Assembly (NCBI RefSeq): GCF_965218915.1
Contig: NZ_OZ244708.1
Location: forward strand, 1,178,001-1,242,000
Length of the DNA stretch: 64,000 bases
From: Novosphingopyxis sp965218915
GTDB taxonomy: Bacteria; Pseudomonadota; Alphaproteobacteria; Sphingomonadales; Sphingomonadaceae
Reading direction: 5' to 3'
Within the stretch, counting starts at the first letter, position 1; each line of letters opens with the position of its first letter. The translations under genes and the position numbers were made by a program. Below are positions 49,292 through 60,471 of the stretch, piece after piece. Under the pieces are notes generated by a model that saw nothing but the letters and a program-made list of their open reading frames with translations, was not told the DNA's origin and made no database searches.

Positions 49292-51712
49292 TTGGCCGAA
49301 GGGGGAGCAGCGGCAAGCAGAGGCGGTCTGACCGCCGCCCGGCTCCCCCTTTGGTTGATCGTCGGCGGCGCGATCGTCGCCTCCGCGTTGATCCTGTGGG
49401 CGGCGACCGACAGCATCGTCCTGTCCGCGGGCTTTGCCGTCGGTATCCTTTGCCTCGGCGCCTTTGCGCTGCTGTTTCGCCAGAATGCGGACAGCGCGCC
49501 GCGTCAGGACCTGATGCCGCCCGACTGGTCGGTCACCCATGCCGCCGCCGATTTCGCCGATTTCGGTCTGGCGATCACCGACCGCGCCGGGCGACTGGTC
49601 TGCGCCAACGATCTCTACGCGCGCTGGATGGACGGGCCGCGCCCGCCCGCCGCGCTCGATTTCGACGGCAAGAGCGGCGACGCCATCGCTAGGGCCACCC
49701 GCGCCGCGTGGCGCGATGGCCGCAGCGAGGTCCCCGTCATCGCGCGCGGGGCGGCCGAATACCGGCTGGCGCTGCGCCGCGCCGGGGCGGCCGACGATTA
49801 TCTCGTGTGGCAATTCGAGCCGCTGTTGCGCCGCAGCCTCGCCGCCGAGGCGGCCGAGCTGGTGGCGGGCAATCTGGGCGATCTGCTTTCGCGCTCCGGA
49901 CTGATGGCCGCCACCTTGGGCCCCGAGGGCCGCATCCGCGCCAGCAACGGTGCCTTTGCGATGCGCGCGACGGGCAGCGAGCACAGCAATCTCACCGGCA
50001 AGGACTTCACCGCCTTCCTGCGCTCCGACGAGCGCGGCGCGATCTTCTTCGAGAGCGAAGGACGGCGCGGGGTGCCGCTGCGTCTCGTCCATCTGCCGAT
50101 CGAAAGCGACCGCGAAGATGGCCCGGCGCTGGTGCTGCTGCGCGACGAGGACGGCGCGACGCAGGATCGAACCGCAGCGCTCGCCCATGTCGAAAATCTG
50201 CTCGCGAACCTTCCGCTCGGCCTCGCGCTGCTCGACCGCGACGGGCGCTTCCTGTTCGCAAACGACAGCTTCGCCAAGCTGGCGGGCCTCGCCGATGGCG
50301 GCCTGCCGCTTTATCCCGGCGATCTCGTGATCCGCGAGGACAAGGGCGCGCTCGCCGATGCGGTGCGCCGCCATGCCGGGGGGCAGCCGACCAGCGGCGA
50401 CCTGGCCGTGCGCCCGCGCGACCGGCCGGACGAGGTGCTCTCGCTGACCCTCTCTGGCGTACGCGGTCTGGGCGAAGCGGCGGTGATGTTGAGCTTGAAA
50501 GACTCCGGCGAGGAGACCAAGCTCAAGCGCCAGATCGCGCAGCAGACCAAGATGCAGGCGGTCGGCCAGCTGGCCGGCGGCGTGGCGCATGATTTCAACA
50601 ATATCCTGACCGCGATCATCGGCCATTGCGACCTGATGTTGCTGCGCCTGACGCCGGGCGACAGCCATTATGACGATATCCAGCAGATCAAGAACAACTC
50701 CAACCGCGCGGCCAGCCTGACGCGGCAATTGCTCGCATTCTCGCGCCAGCAGACGCTGCGCCCGCAGGTGCTGCAGCTGCCCGATCTGGTGTCCGACGTC
50801 TCGAACCTGCTGAGGCGCCTGCTCGGCGAGACGGTGAAGCTGGAGGTGCGCCACGGCCGCGGCCTCGGCCCGGTGCGCGCCGATCCGGGGCAGCTCGAAC
50901 AGGTCATCGTCAATCTGGGCGTCAACGCGCGCGATGCGATCCTGGAGGCGAGGCCCAAAAACGCAACCGCCACCGGAACGGTCGCGATCGAGACCGCTGC
51001 CATCGGCCCCAAGGACGTCCGCGCGATGGAAAGCGATGTGCTGCCGGAGGGAGACTATATCCGTCTGTCGGTCACCGACAGCGGCGCCGGCATCCCCAAG
51101 GAGGTGCTGGCCAAGATCTTCGAACCGTTCTTCACCACCAAGGAACTGGGCAAGGGCACCGGCCTCGGCCTTTCCACCGTCTACGGCATCGTCAAGCAGT
51201 CGGGCGGCTATATCTTCGCGCGCAATGTGGTCGGCGGCGGCGCGCGGTTCGAAATCTATCTGCCGGTGCACAAGGCCGCGCCGGGGCAACCCGCGCGCGC
51301 CGCTCCCAAAGCCGCGCCGCCGCCCGAGGAAACCTGGGGCACGGGCACGATCCTCCTGGTCGAGGACGAGGACATGGTCCGCGCGGTCGCCGAGCGCGCG
51401 CTGGCGCGGCAGGGCTATACCGTCGAGACCGCGAGCGACGGCGAGGAAGCGCTGGAGACGATCGCGAAGGGGGGTGCCTATGATCTGATCGTGTCCGACG
51501 TGGTCATGCCGAACATGGATGGCCCCGCCATGGCCCGCGCGCTGCGCCAGACCCGGCCCGATCTGCCGATCCTGTTCATGTCCGGCTATGCCGAGGAGCA
51601 ATTGCGCCAGAGCATCGATCTCGACAATGTCGCATTCCTGCCCAAGCCGTTCAGCGTGCAGCAGATCGCCGAAGCGGTGGGCGAGGTGCTGCGGGGGAGC
51701 CGGAAGAAGTAG
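49292..51712 (+). CDS. cckA: Cell-cycle hybrid histidine kinase CckA
   Basis: 806 residues. Two membrane segments (about 18-36 and 41-60), PAS-like regions, HisKA with phospho-acceptor His433 (GGVAHDFNNILTAIIGHCDL), HATPase motifs (NLGVNARDAI, DSGAGIPKEVLAKIFEPFFT, GKGTGLGLSTVYGIVKQSGG) and a C-terminal receiver (LLVEDEDMVRAVAERAL) with phospho-acceptor Asp736 (SDVVMPNMDG). In Alphaproteobacteria CckA passes phosphate through ChpT to CtrA. Start: TTG at 49292 with AAGGAAA upstream. 23 bases after the M13 gene. Confidence 0.93.
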   Translation: MAEGGAAASRGGLTAARLPLWLIVGGAIVASALILWAATDSIVLSAGFAVGILCLGAFALLFRQNADSAPRQDLMPPDWSVTHAAADFADFGLAITDRAGRLVCANDLYARWMDGPRPPAALDFDGKSGDAIARATRAAWRDGRSEVPVIARGAAEYRLALRRAGAADDYLVWQFEPLLRRSLAAEAAELVAGNLGDLLSRSGLMAATLGPEGRIRASNGAFAMRATGSEHSNLTGKDFTAFLRSDERGAIFFESEGRRGVPLRLVHLPIESDREDGPALVLLRDEDGATQDRTAALAHVENLLANLPLGLALLDRDGRFLFANDSFAKLAGLADGGLPLYPGDLVIREDKGALADAVRRHAGGQPTSGDLAVRPRDRPDEVLSLTLSGVRGLGEAAVMLSLKDSGEETKLKRQIAQQTKMQAVGQLAGGVAHDFNNILTAIIGHCDLMLLRLTPGDSHYDDIQQIKNNSNRAASLTRQLLAFSRQQTLRPQVLQLPDLVSDVSNLLRRLLGETVKLEVRHGRGLGPVRADPGQLEQVIVNLGVNARDAILEARPKNATATGTVAIETAAIGPKDVRAMESDVLPEGDYIRLSVTDSGAGIPKEVLAKIFEPFFTTKELGKGTGLGLSTVYGIVKQSGGYIFARNVVGGGARFEIYLPVHKAAPGQPARAAPKAAPPPEETWGTGTILLVEDEDMVRAVAERALARQGYTVETASDGEEALETIAKGGAYDLIVSDVVMPNMDGPAMARALRQTRPDLPILFMSGYAEEQLRQSIDLDNVAFLPKPFSVQQIAEAVGEVLRGSRKK

Positions 51713-51720
51713 CAACAATC

Positions 51721-51930
51721 TTCTCCCACTTGGGCGGGAGAAGGATACGAAGTCTTGTCGACCCCGGGCTTGGTCCGGGGGAGCTAGACGCAGTTGGATG
51801 AGGGCGGGTGGCGCGTAGCGCCATCGGCAGGGCAAGTTTTGTGCAGTCGCCCTAACCGATGCCCCTCGCCGCTGTGACTAAATTCGTTACACTCATCAAG
51901 TCTCGCTCCTCTCCCGCAGGCGGGAGAGAG
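51721..51930 (-). repeat. Mosaic intergenic repeat, copy C (inverted)
   Basis: On the minus strand it reads CTCTCTCCCGCCTGCGGGAG, GAGGAGCGAGACTTGATGAG, GATGGCGCTACGCGCCACCC, CCTCATCCAACT and CTTCGTATCCTTCTCCCGCC, in the same order as the copies at 13478 and 16095. Between cckA and recA; the rest of that 334-base gap holds the recA control region. Confidence 0.78.
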
Positions 51931-51954
51931 AAATTTCCAAACCATCAAAATCGC

Positions 51955-51969
51955 GTTCCCCTCTTGTTC
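51955..51969 (+). promoter_or_regulatory. LexA (SOS) box of recA
   Basis: GTTCCCCTCTTGTTC is an exact GTTC-N7-GTTC, the LexA site of Alphaproteobacteria, 78 bases before the recA ATG. The second GTTC is also part of a dyad TTGTTC-CAACA-GAACAA (51964-51980). Confidence 0.82.
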
Positions 51970-52046
51970 CAACAGAACAAATGCGGTACACAAACAAAAT
52001 TCCCGACGAATCGACGGGGCTGCTGAACTAGGACAGGGGACGTGAT

Positions 52047-53111
52047 ATGGCCGCCAAGCTCAAACTCATCGAATCGAACGAAAGAATCAGCGATATGGAC
52101 CGCGAAAAGGCACTGGACGCCGCCCTGGCGCAGATCGACCGCGCCTTCGGCAAGGGCTCGGCGATGAAGCTGGGCAGCCGCGAGGCGATCGAGATCGAGG
52201 CGATTTCGACCGGGTCGCTCGGCCTCGACATCGCGCTCGGCATCGGCGGCCTGCCCAAGGGCCGGGTGATCGAGATTTACGGGCCGGAAAGCTCAGGGAA
52301 AACCACGCTGGCCCTGCACACGGTGGCCGAGGCGCAGAAAAAGGGCGGCACCGCCGCGTTCATCGACGCCGAGCATGCGCTCGATCCGGTCTATGCCAAG
52401 AAGCTGGGCGTCGACGTCGACAATCTCATCGTCTCGCAGCCCGATACGGGCGAGCAGGCGCTGGAGATCTGCGACACGCTGGTGCGTTCCAATGCGGTCG
52501 ATATCCTCGTGATCGATTCGGTGGCCGCGCTGGTCCCGCGCGCCGAGATCGAGGGCGAAATGGGCGACAGCCATGTCGGCCTGCAGGCGCGGCTGATGAG
52601 CCAGTCGCTGCGCAAGCTGACCGGCTCGATCAGCAAGTCCAAATGCATGGTCATTTTCATCAACCAGCTGCGCATGAAGATCGGCGTGATGTACGGCAAT
52701 CCGGAGACCACGACCGGCGGCAACGCGCTGAAATTCTATGCCAGTGTGCGCCTCGACATCCGCCGCACCGGCCAGATCAAGGACCGCGACGAGGTGGTCG
52801 GCAATTCCACCCGCGTGAAGGTGGTCAAGAACAAGGTCGCCCCGCCGTTCAAGCAGGTCGAGTTCGACATCATGTACGGCCAGGGCATCTCCAAGGTCGG
52901 CGAGATCATCGACCTCGGCGTCAAGGCGGACCTCGTCGAAAAGTCCGGCGCCTGGTTCAGCTATGACAGCGTGCGCATCGGCCAGGGCCGCGAGAACGCC
53001 AAGACCTTTTTGCTCGAACATCCCGAGATGCTCGACAAGCTGGAAGCGGCGATTCGCGGCAAGAAGGACGATGTCGCCGAAGAGATGATGGCGGGACCGG
53101 ACGAGGATTGA
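52047..53111 (+). CDS. recA: Recombinase RecA
   Basis: 354 residues. ATP-dependent strand exchange and co-protease for LexA. Walker A GPESSGKTTLALH, AFIDAEHALDP, Walker B LVIDSVAALVPRAEIEGEMG, loop L1/L2 region MSQSLRKLTGSISKSKCMVI, NQLRMKIGVMYGNPETTTGG, and the acidic C-terminus EEMMAGPDED. Controlled by the SOS box at 51955-51969. Start: ATG at 52047, with AGGGGA about 9 bases upstream. alaS lies close downstream, a common order, separated here by a VOC gene. Confidence 0.98.
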   Translation: MAAKLKLIESNERISDMDREKALDAALAQIDRAFGKGSAMKLGSREAIEIEAISTGSLGLDIALGIGGLPKGRVIEIYGPESSGKTTLALHTVAEAQKKGGTAAFIDAEHALDPVYAKKLGVDVDNLIVSQPDTGEQALEICDTLVRSNAVDILVIDSVAALVPRAEIEGEMGDSHVGLQARLMSQSLRKLTGSISKSKCMVIFINQLRMKIGVMYGNPETTTGGNALKFYASVRLDIRRTGQIKDRDEVVGNSTRVKVVKNKVAPPFKQVEFDIMYGQGISKVGEIIDLGVKADLVEKSGAWFSYDSVRIGQGRENAKTFLLEHPEMLDKLEAAIRGKKDDVAEEMMAGPDED

Positions 53112-53181
53112 CACCGGAGGGCTGAAAGGGGGGGCGTATGCCGTCCTTTACGAACTTCCGGACATGTTGCAGGAGCGGATG

Positions 53182-53523
53182 ATGGCGCAGGCTTCAAAGG
53201 CGCGGTTCAATTATGTCGAGCTGTCCGTCGCGGAAACGGCGCGGGCGCGTGCATTCTACGCCAACTCCTTCGGCTGGACCTTTACCGATTTCGGATCGAC
53301 CTACAGCGCGACCACCAGCGACGATACCGATCTCGGCCTCGATGCCGATCGCAAGGCGCCGCCGCTTCCTGTCATTGAAAGCAGCGATGTAGCGGCGTCC
53401 CGCGACGCGGTCGTCGCAGCGGGCGGCAGGCTGATCCGGGACATTTACGATTTTCCCGGCGGGCGCCGCTTCGAATTCAACGATCCCGACGGCAACGAAC
53501 TGGCGGTCTGGCAGCGCGGCTGA
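53182..53523 (+). CDS. VOC (glyoxalase/bleomycin-resistance) superfamily protein
   Basis: 113 residues forming two beta-alpha-beta-beta-beta modules: FNYVELSVAETARARAFYAN with SFGWTFTDFG, then PVIESSDVAASRDAVVAAGG and FEFNDPDGNELAVWQRG. The last motif carries the usual metal-ligand Glu. Members are lyases, dioxygenases or binding proteins; the substrate cannot be told. Start: ATG at 53182, six bases after AGGAG; the ATG just before is possible. Inserted between recA and alaS. Confidence 0.82.
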   Translation: MAQASKARFNYVELSVAETARARAFYANSFGWTFTDFGSTYSATTSDDTDLGLDADRKAPPLPVIESSDVAASRDAVVAAGGRLIRDIYDFPGGRRFEFNDPDGNELAVWQRG

Positions 53524-53555
53524 TCGCGCTTGAGCGGGAGGGCTGGCCCGCTTAC

Positions 53556-56224
<2,669 letters not shown>

Positions 56225-56225
<1 letters not shown>

Positions 56226-56941
56226 TGGCGATCCAGCCGGACGGTAATATCGTGATCCTCACCGGCGCAGGAGTAAGCGCCGAATCGGGGCTCGATACTT
56301 TTCGCGATGCGGGCGGCCTCTGGGAGCAGCACCGCGTCGAGGATGTCGCGACTCCGCAAGCGTTCGCCCGCGATCCCGATCTGGTGCTGGGTTTCTACGA
56401 CGCGCGCCGCAAGGGCGCGGCGGGCGTCCGGCCCAATTCCGCGCATGAGGCGCTGGCCCGGCTCGACCGCGAATGGACCGGCGGGCTGTTGATCGTAACG
56501 CAGAATGTCGACGATCTGCACGAACGCGCCGGGGCGAGCCGCGTGCTGCACATGCACGGCCAGCTTGCCACCGCCTGGTGCACCGCCTGTGACGGGCGGC
56601 CCCGGATCGAGCAGGATTTGATTGCGCGGCCAGCCTGTCCGGTGTGCCGTGCGGCGGGGACGCTGCGGCCCGACGTCGTGTGGTTCGGCGAAATGCCCTA
56701 CGAGATGGACCGCATCTACGCCGCGCTGGATGTCGCCGACCTGTTCGTATCGATCGGCACCAGCGGCGCGGTCTATCCGGCTGCCGGTTTCGTGCAGGAG
56801 GCGCAAGCAGCGGGGGCGCATTGTTTGGAGCTGAACTTGGAGCCGAGCCAAGGCACGCCTTTCTTCCACGAGGCGCGGCATGGGCCGGCGGGGGAGGTGG
56901 TGCCGGCCTGGGTGGACAAGGTCTTGGAAGCGGTGGGCTAA
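56225..56941 (+). CDS. cobB: NAD-dependent protein deacylase (sirtuin, CobB-like)
   Basis: 238 residues. NAD motif VILTGAGVSAESGLDTFRD, VTQNVDDLHERAGASRVLHM with the catalytic His in HMHG, a zinc ribbon (CTAC and CPVC) and LRPDVVWFGEMPYEMD, SIGTSGAVYPAAG. The Class III (deacylase) signature Tyr/Arg pair is seen in YDARRKG, suggesting desuccinylase/demalonylase as well as deacetylase activity. TGATG overlap with alaS indicates translational coupling. Confidence 0.93.
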
Positions 56942-56958
56942 TTCGTGAGTCTATTTTC

Positions 56959-57043
56959 ACGTCATTCCGGGCTCGACCCGGAATCTAGGGCGAGATGACA
57001 CTGCCGCTGGACCCTGGGTCCCGGATCAAGTCCGGGATGACGT
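56959..57043. repeat. Palindromic element between convergent cobB and etfA
   Basis: ACGTCATTCCGGGCTCGACC and GATCAAGTCCGGGATGACGT form its ends, with CTAGGG / CCCTGG pairing inside. Same family as 45802-45886. A likely two-way terminator. Confidence 0.7.
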
Positions 57044-57119
57044 TTCCAATTAAGGTATTCTGATACGAAGAAGGGCCGCGAATCGCTCCGCAGCTCCTGC
57101 TTATCATGTGTAACTCAAC

Positions 57120-58049
57120 TCACAGCTTCTCGGTCAGCTCCGGGACGAGCTTGAACAAATCCCCGACCAAACCCAGATCGGCGACCTGGAAGATCGGCGC
57201 GTCCTCGTCCTTGTTGATCGCGACGATGGTCTTGCTGTCCTTCATCCCCGCGAGATGCTGGATCGCGCCGGAGATGCCGATCGCGATATAGACTTCGGGC
57301 GCGACGATCTTGCCGGTCTGGCCGACCTGATAGTCGTTCGGAGCATAGCCCGCATCGACCGCGGCGCGGCTGGCGCCGACGCCGGCGTTCAGCTTGTCGG
57401 CCAGCGGATCGAGCAGCTCATGGAATTTCTCCTCGGAGCCGAAAGCACGACCACCCGATACGATCACCTTGGCGCTGGTCAGCTCCGGACGATCGCTCTT
57501 GGCGAGGTCTTGGCTGACGAATTCGCTGAGGCCATTGCCGGTGGGGCCGCTGACGGCCTCGACTTCGCCCGAACCGCCCTCGGTTTCCGCCTTGTCAAAC
57601 GCGGTGCCGCGCACGGTGACGACCAGCTTGTCGTCCGAAGACTGCACCGTGGCGATGGCGTTGCCCGCGTAAATGGGCCGCGTGAAAGTCTTGTCGCCCT
57701 CGACCGAGAGGATGTCCGAAATCTGCATCACGTCGAGCAAGGCGGCGACGCGCGGCGCGATGTTCTTGCCGTTGGTGGTGGCGGGCGCGACGAAGGCGTC
57801 GTGATGGCCCATAAGGTCGGCGGCCAGCGCGGCAACCGCTTCGGGCAGCATATGCGCATAGGCCGGATCGTCCGCGACATGGACCTTGCCCACGCCCGCG
57901 ACCTTGGCCGCCTTTTCGCCGACGGCGGTGCATCCGCTGCCCGCGACGAGCATGTGAACCTCGCCCATTTGCGATGCGGCGGTGACCGCGGCGAGGGTGG
58001 CGTCCTTCATCGACGCATTGTCATGTTCTACGAGAACCAGGGTTTTCAT
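57120..58049 (-). CDS. etfA: Electron transfer flavoprotein alpha subunit
   Basis: 309 residues. FAD-binding half of ETF, which carries electrons from acyl-CoA dehydrogenases to ETF-quinone oxidoreductase. N-terminal ETF fold (TLVLVEHDNASMKDATLAAV), and FAD motifs RPELTSAKVIVSGGRAFGSE, GVGASRAAVDAGYAPNDYQV, GQTGKIVAPEVYIAIGISGA and IQHLAGMKDSKTIVAINKDE. Last gene of etfB-etfA. Confidence 0.95.
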   Translation of the reverse strand: MKTLVLVEHDNASMKDATLAAVTAASQMGEVHMLVAGSGCTAVGEKAAKVAGVGKVHVADDPAYAHMLPEAVAALAADLMGHHDAFVAPATTNGKNIAPRVAALLDVMQISDILSVEGDKTFTRPIYAGNAIATVQSSDDKLVVTVRGTAFDKAETEGGSGEVEAVSGPTGNGLSEFVSQDLAKSDRPELTSAKVIVSGGRAFGSEEKFHELLDPLADKLNAGVGASRAAVDAGYAPNDYQVGQTGKIVAPEVYIAIGISGAIQHLAGMKDSKTIVAINKDEDAPIFQVADLGLVGDLFKLVPELTEKL

Positions 58050-58073
58050 TATCTGAAATCCTTATGTCTGCTC

Positions 58074-58144
58074 CGTAGCCCTGAGCTTGTCGAAGGGCGT
58101 CTCACGAAGAGAAGAAGCGTCCTTCGACAGGCTCAGGACTATGG
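58074..58144. repeat. Palindromic element inside the etfB-etfA pair
   Basis: TAGCCCTGAGCTTGTCGAAG and CCTTCGACAGGCTCAGGACT form a long stem. Same family as 36569-36640 and 61474-61560. Because it lies within a likely operon it may tune relative expression or RNA stability. Confidence 0.72.
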
Positions 58145-58155
58145 ATATGTTTAAG

Positions 58156-58914
58156 TCAGGCGACGCCGAGTGCTTTGAGCTTCGCGACCAGCTGATCGAT
58201 GTCCTCCACCTTCTCGCCAGCTTGGCGGACGGGCGGTTCGGCGACGTGGGTGGTGGTCAGGCGATTGGCGATATCGATGCCGTAATCGGCGGGCGTCTTG
58301 ATATCGAGCTGCTTTTTCTTGGCCTTCATGATGTTCGGCAGCGAGGCGTAGCGCGGTTCGTTCAGGCGAAGATCGGTGGTGATGATCGCGGGCAGTTGCA
58401 GCTTCACCGTTTCCAGGCCGCCGTCGATCTCGCGCTTCACGGTGATGCTGTCGCCATCTACTTCGAGCGCGTTGGCAAAGGTACCCTGCGGACGGTCCAT
58501 CAGCGCGGCGAGCATCTGGCCGGTCTGGTTCGAATCGTCGTCGATCGCCTGCTTGCCGAGAATGATCAGGCCGGGCTGTTCTTCCTCGGCAACCATTTGC
58601 AGCAGCTTGGCGACCGCCAGCGGCTCGACCGTCGAGCCCACGTCATCCGGGGTCTCGATCAGGATCGCGCGGTCGGCACCCATGGCGAGCGCGGTGCGCA
58701 GCGTTTCCTGCGCCTTGGCCGGACCGACCGAAACCGCGATGATTTCCTCTACTTTGCCAGCCTCTTTCAGGCGAATCGCTTCTTCGACGCTGATTTCATC
58801 AAACGGGTTCATCGACATTTTGACATTGGCGAGATCGACCCCGGAGCCATCGGATTTGACCCGCGGCTTCACATTATAGTCGATCACCCGTTTGACGGGC
58901 ACGAGGACTTTCAT
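58156..58914 (-). CDS. etfB: Electron transfer flavoprotein beta subunit
   Basis: 252 residues. Starts KVLVPVKRVIDYNVKPRV and contains MSMNPFDEISVEEAIRLKEA, IAVSVGPAKAQETLRTALAM, ILGKQAIDDDSNQTGQMLAA (the AMP-binding/recognition region) and LPAIITTDLRLNEPRYASLP. Holds AMP and docks with EtfA. RBS AGGAAGGG precedes the ATG, and a TTTACG/CGTAAA dyad lies 30-45 bases upstream, a likely operator. Confidence 0.95.
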   Translation of the reverse strand: MKVLVPVKRVIDYNVKPRVKSDGSGVDLANVKMSMNPFDEISVEEAIRLKEAGKVEEIIAVSVGPAKAQETLRTALAMGADRAILIETPDDVGSTVEPLAVAKLLQMVAEEEQPGLIILGKQAIDDDSNQTGQMLAALMDRPQGTFANALEVDGDSITVKREIDGGLETVKLQLPAIITTDLRLNEPRYASLPNIMKAKKKQLDIKTPADYGIDIANRLTTTHVAEPPVRQAGEKVEDIDQLVAKLKALGVA

Positions 58915-58943
58915 GCGGTTTCCCTTCCTGGAGGATCAGCTGT

Positions 58944-58959
58944 TTTACGTTGACGTAAA
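58944..58959. promoter_or_regulatory. Inverted-repeat operator candidate of etfBA
   Basis: TTTACGTTGACGTAAA: six-base arms around TTGA, followed by an overlapping GTAA/TTAC dyad (58955-58965). It resembles sites of MerR-type regulators of acyl-CoA and branched-chain catabolism (LiuR-like), which often control etf genes; that link is inferred from memory of the motif type. Confidence 0.42.
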
Positions 58960-59053
58960 CGTTACGTAGCAGTTTCGGAGTTTGAATTCCACCCCGTAAC
59001 GAGCGGGCCGGGGAGAAGTTGCGGGCTAGGGCTGCCAGATTTTGTTGGAGTTC

Positions 59054-59149
59054 CCGTCATTGCGAGGAGCCGGAGGCGACGCGGCAATCCAGAACCGATG
59101 CAGCGCTGCAACTGTCCTGGATTGCTTCGCCTGCGGCTCGCAATGACGG
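59054..59149. repeat. Palindromic element between sucC and etfB
   Basis: CCGTCATTGCGAGGAGCCGG and CGGCTCGCAATGACGG form the ends, GGCAATCCAG / CTGGATTGC pair inside, and CAGCGCTG lies at the centre. A typical sphingomonad/alphaproteobacterial intergenic palindrome. Confidence 0.75.
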
Positions 59150-59166
59150 CTATGTTATCGCGCCAC

Positions 59167-60366
59167 TCAGGCCGCCTGTTTCACTTCCGCCACGATCTTC
59201 TTCGCCGCGTCGCCCAGATCGTCGGCGCTGACGATCGGCAGGCCGCTGTTCGCCAGGATTTCCTTGCCCTTGTCGACATTGGTGCCTTCGAGGCGGACCA
59301 CCAGCGGAACCGAGAGGTTGACCTCCTTGGCCGCCGCGACGATGCCGTCGGCGATGATGTCGCACTTCATGATGCCGCCGAAAATGTTGACGAGGATGCC
59401 CTTAACGGCGGGATCGCTGAGGATGATCTTGAACGCCGCGGTGACCTTTTCCTTGTCCGCGCCGCCGCCGACGTCGAGGAAATTGGCCGGGAACGCGCCG
59501 TTCAGCTTGATGATGTCCATCGTCGCCATGGCCAGCCCGGCGCCGTTGACCATGCAGCCGATGTCGCCGTCCAGCTTGATGTAGGCGAGGTCGTATTTCG
59601 ACGCTTCCACCTCCATCGGGTCCTCTTCGCTCTCGTCGCGCAGCGCTTCGACATCGGGGTGGCGGAACATCGCGTTCGAATCGAAGCTCATCTTGGTGTC
59701 GAGCACTAGCAACTGGCCGTCCTTGGTTTCGACCAGCGGGTTGATCTCGATCATCTCGCAGTCGAGGCCGACAAACGCCTCGTAGAGCTTCTTGGTCAGC
59801 GCGACGCAGGCCTCGGCCAGATCGCCCGAAAGATCGAGTGCGTCGGCGGTCTTTTTCCCATCGGAATCCGTAAATCCGGCCGCCGGATCAATGGTGATCG
59901 TGGTGATCTTTTCCGGCGTGTCGTGCGCCACCGTCTCGATATCCATGCCGCCTTCGGTCGAAATTACCATGGCGACGCGGCCAGACGCGCGGTCGACCAG
60001 CATCGAGAGATAATATTCATGTTCGATATCCACGCCGTCGGTGACGTAGAGCCGGTTCACTTCCTTGCCTTCGTCGCCCGTCTGCACGGTGACCAGCGTG
60101 TTGCCGAGCATATCGGCGGCATCGCTGCGCACATCGTCGATCGATTTGGCCAGCCGCACGCCGCCCTTGGCGCCTTCGGCCAATTCCTTGAACGTGCCCT
60201 TGCCGCGTCCGCCGGCATGGATTTGCGCCTTCACAACATATAGCGGGCCGGGCAGCTTTTCGGCGCCCGCCACGGCTTCCTCCACGGTCATCGCGGGATA
60301 GCCTGTGGGAATGCCGATCCCGTAATTGGCGAGCAGTTCCTTGGCCTGATATTCGTGGATGTTCAT
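59167..60366 (-). CDS. sucC: Succinyl-CoA synthetase beta subunit
   Basis: 399 residues. ATP-grasp subunit of succinate-CoA ligase (TCA cycle). MNIHEYQAKELLANYGIGIP, VVKAQIHAGGRGKGTFKELA, CEMIEINPLVETKDGQLLVL, GDIGCMVNGAGLAMATMDII and NIFGGIMKCDIIADGIVAAA (phosphate/CoA region). ATG 60366 follows AAGGA by 9 bases. No sucD lies next to it; the following genes on the strand are etfB and etfA. Confidence 0.96.
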   Translation of the reverse strand: MNIHEYQAKELLANYGIGIPTGYPAMTVEEAVAGAEKLPGPLYVVKAQIHAGGRGKGTFKELAEGAKGGVRLAKSIDDVRSDAADMLGNTLVTVQTGDEGKEVNRLYVTDGVDIEHEYYLSMLVDRASGRVAMVISTEGGMDIETVAHDTPEKITTITIDPAAGFTDSDGKKTADALDLSGDLAEACVALTKKLYEAFVGLDCEMIEINPLVETKDGQLLVLDTKMSFDSNAMFRHPDVEALRDESEEDPMEVEASKYDLAYIKLDGDIGCMVNGAGLAMATMDIIKLNGAFPANFLDVGGGADKEKVTAAFKIILSDPAVKGILVNIFGGIMKCDIIADGIVAAAKEVNLSVPLVVRLEGTNVDKGKEILANSGLPIVSADDLGDAAKKIVAEVKQAA

Positions 60367-60471
60367 GGGAAGAGTTCCTTGGGCTTCGTTGAAGTCGTTT
60401 GCGCGCGGCTTAAGCATAGCCACGCGGGCGTGGCTAGAGGGTGGGGCCAAGGCGAGATTGCGGCGGCGGCG

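Noticed and set aside
49247..51835. 862-residue open frame antisense to cckA
   Set aside because: Shadow frame; the plus-strand protein has complete kinase and receiver motifs.
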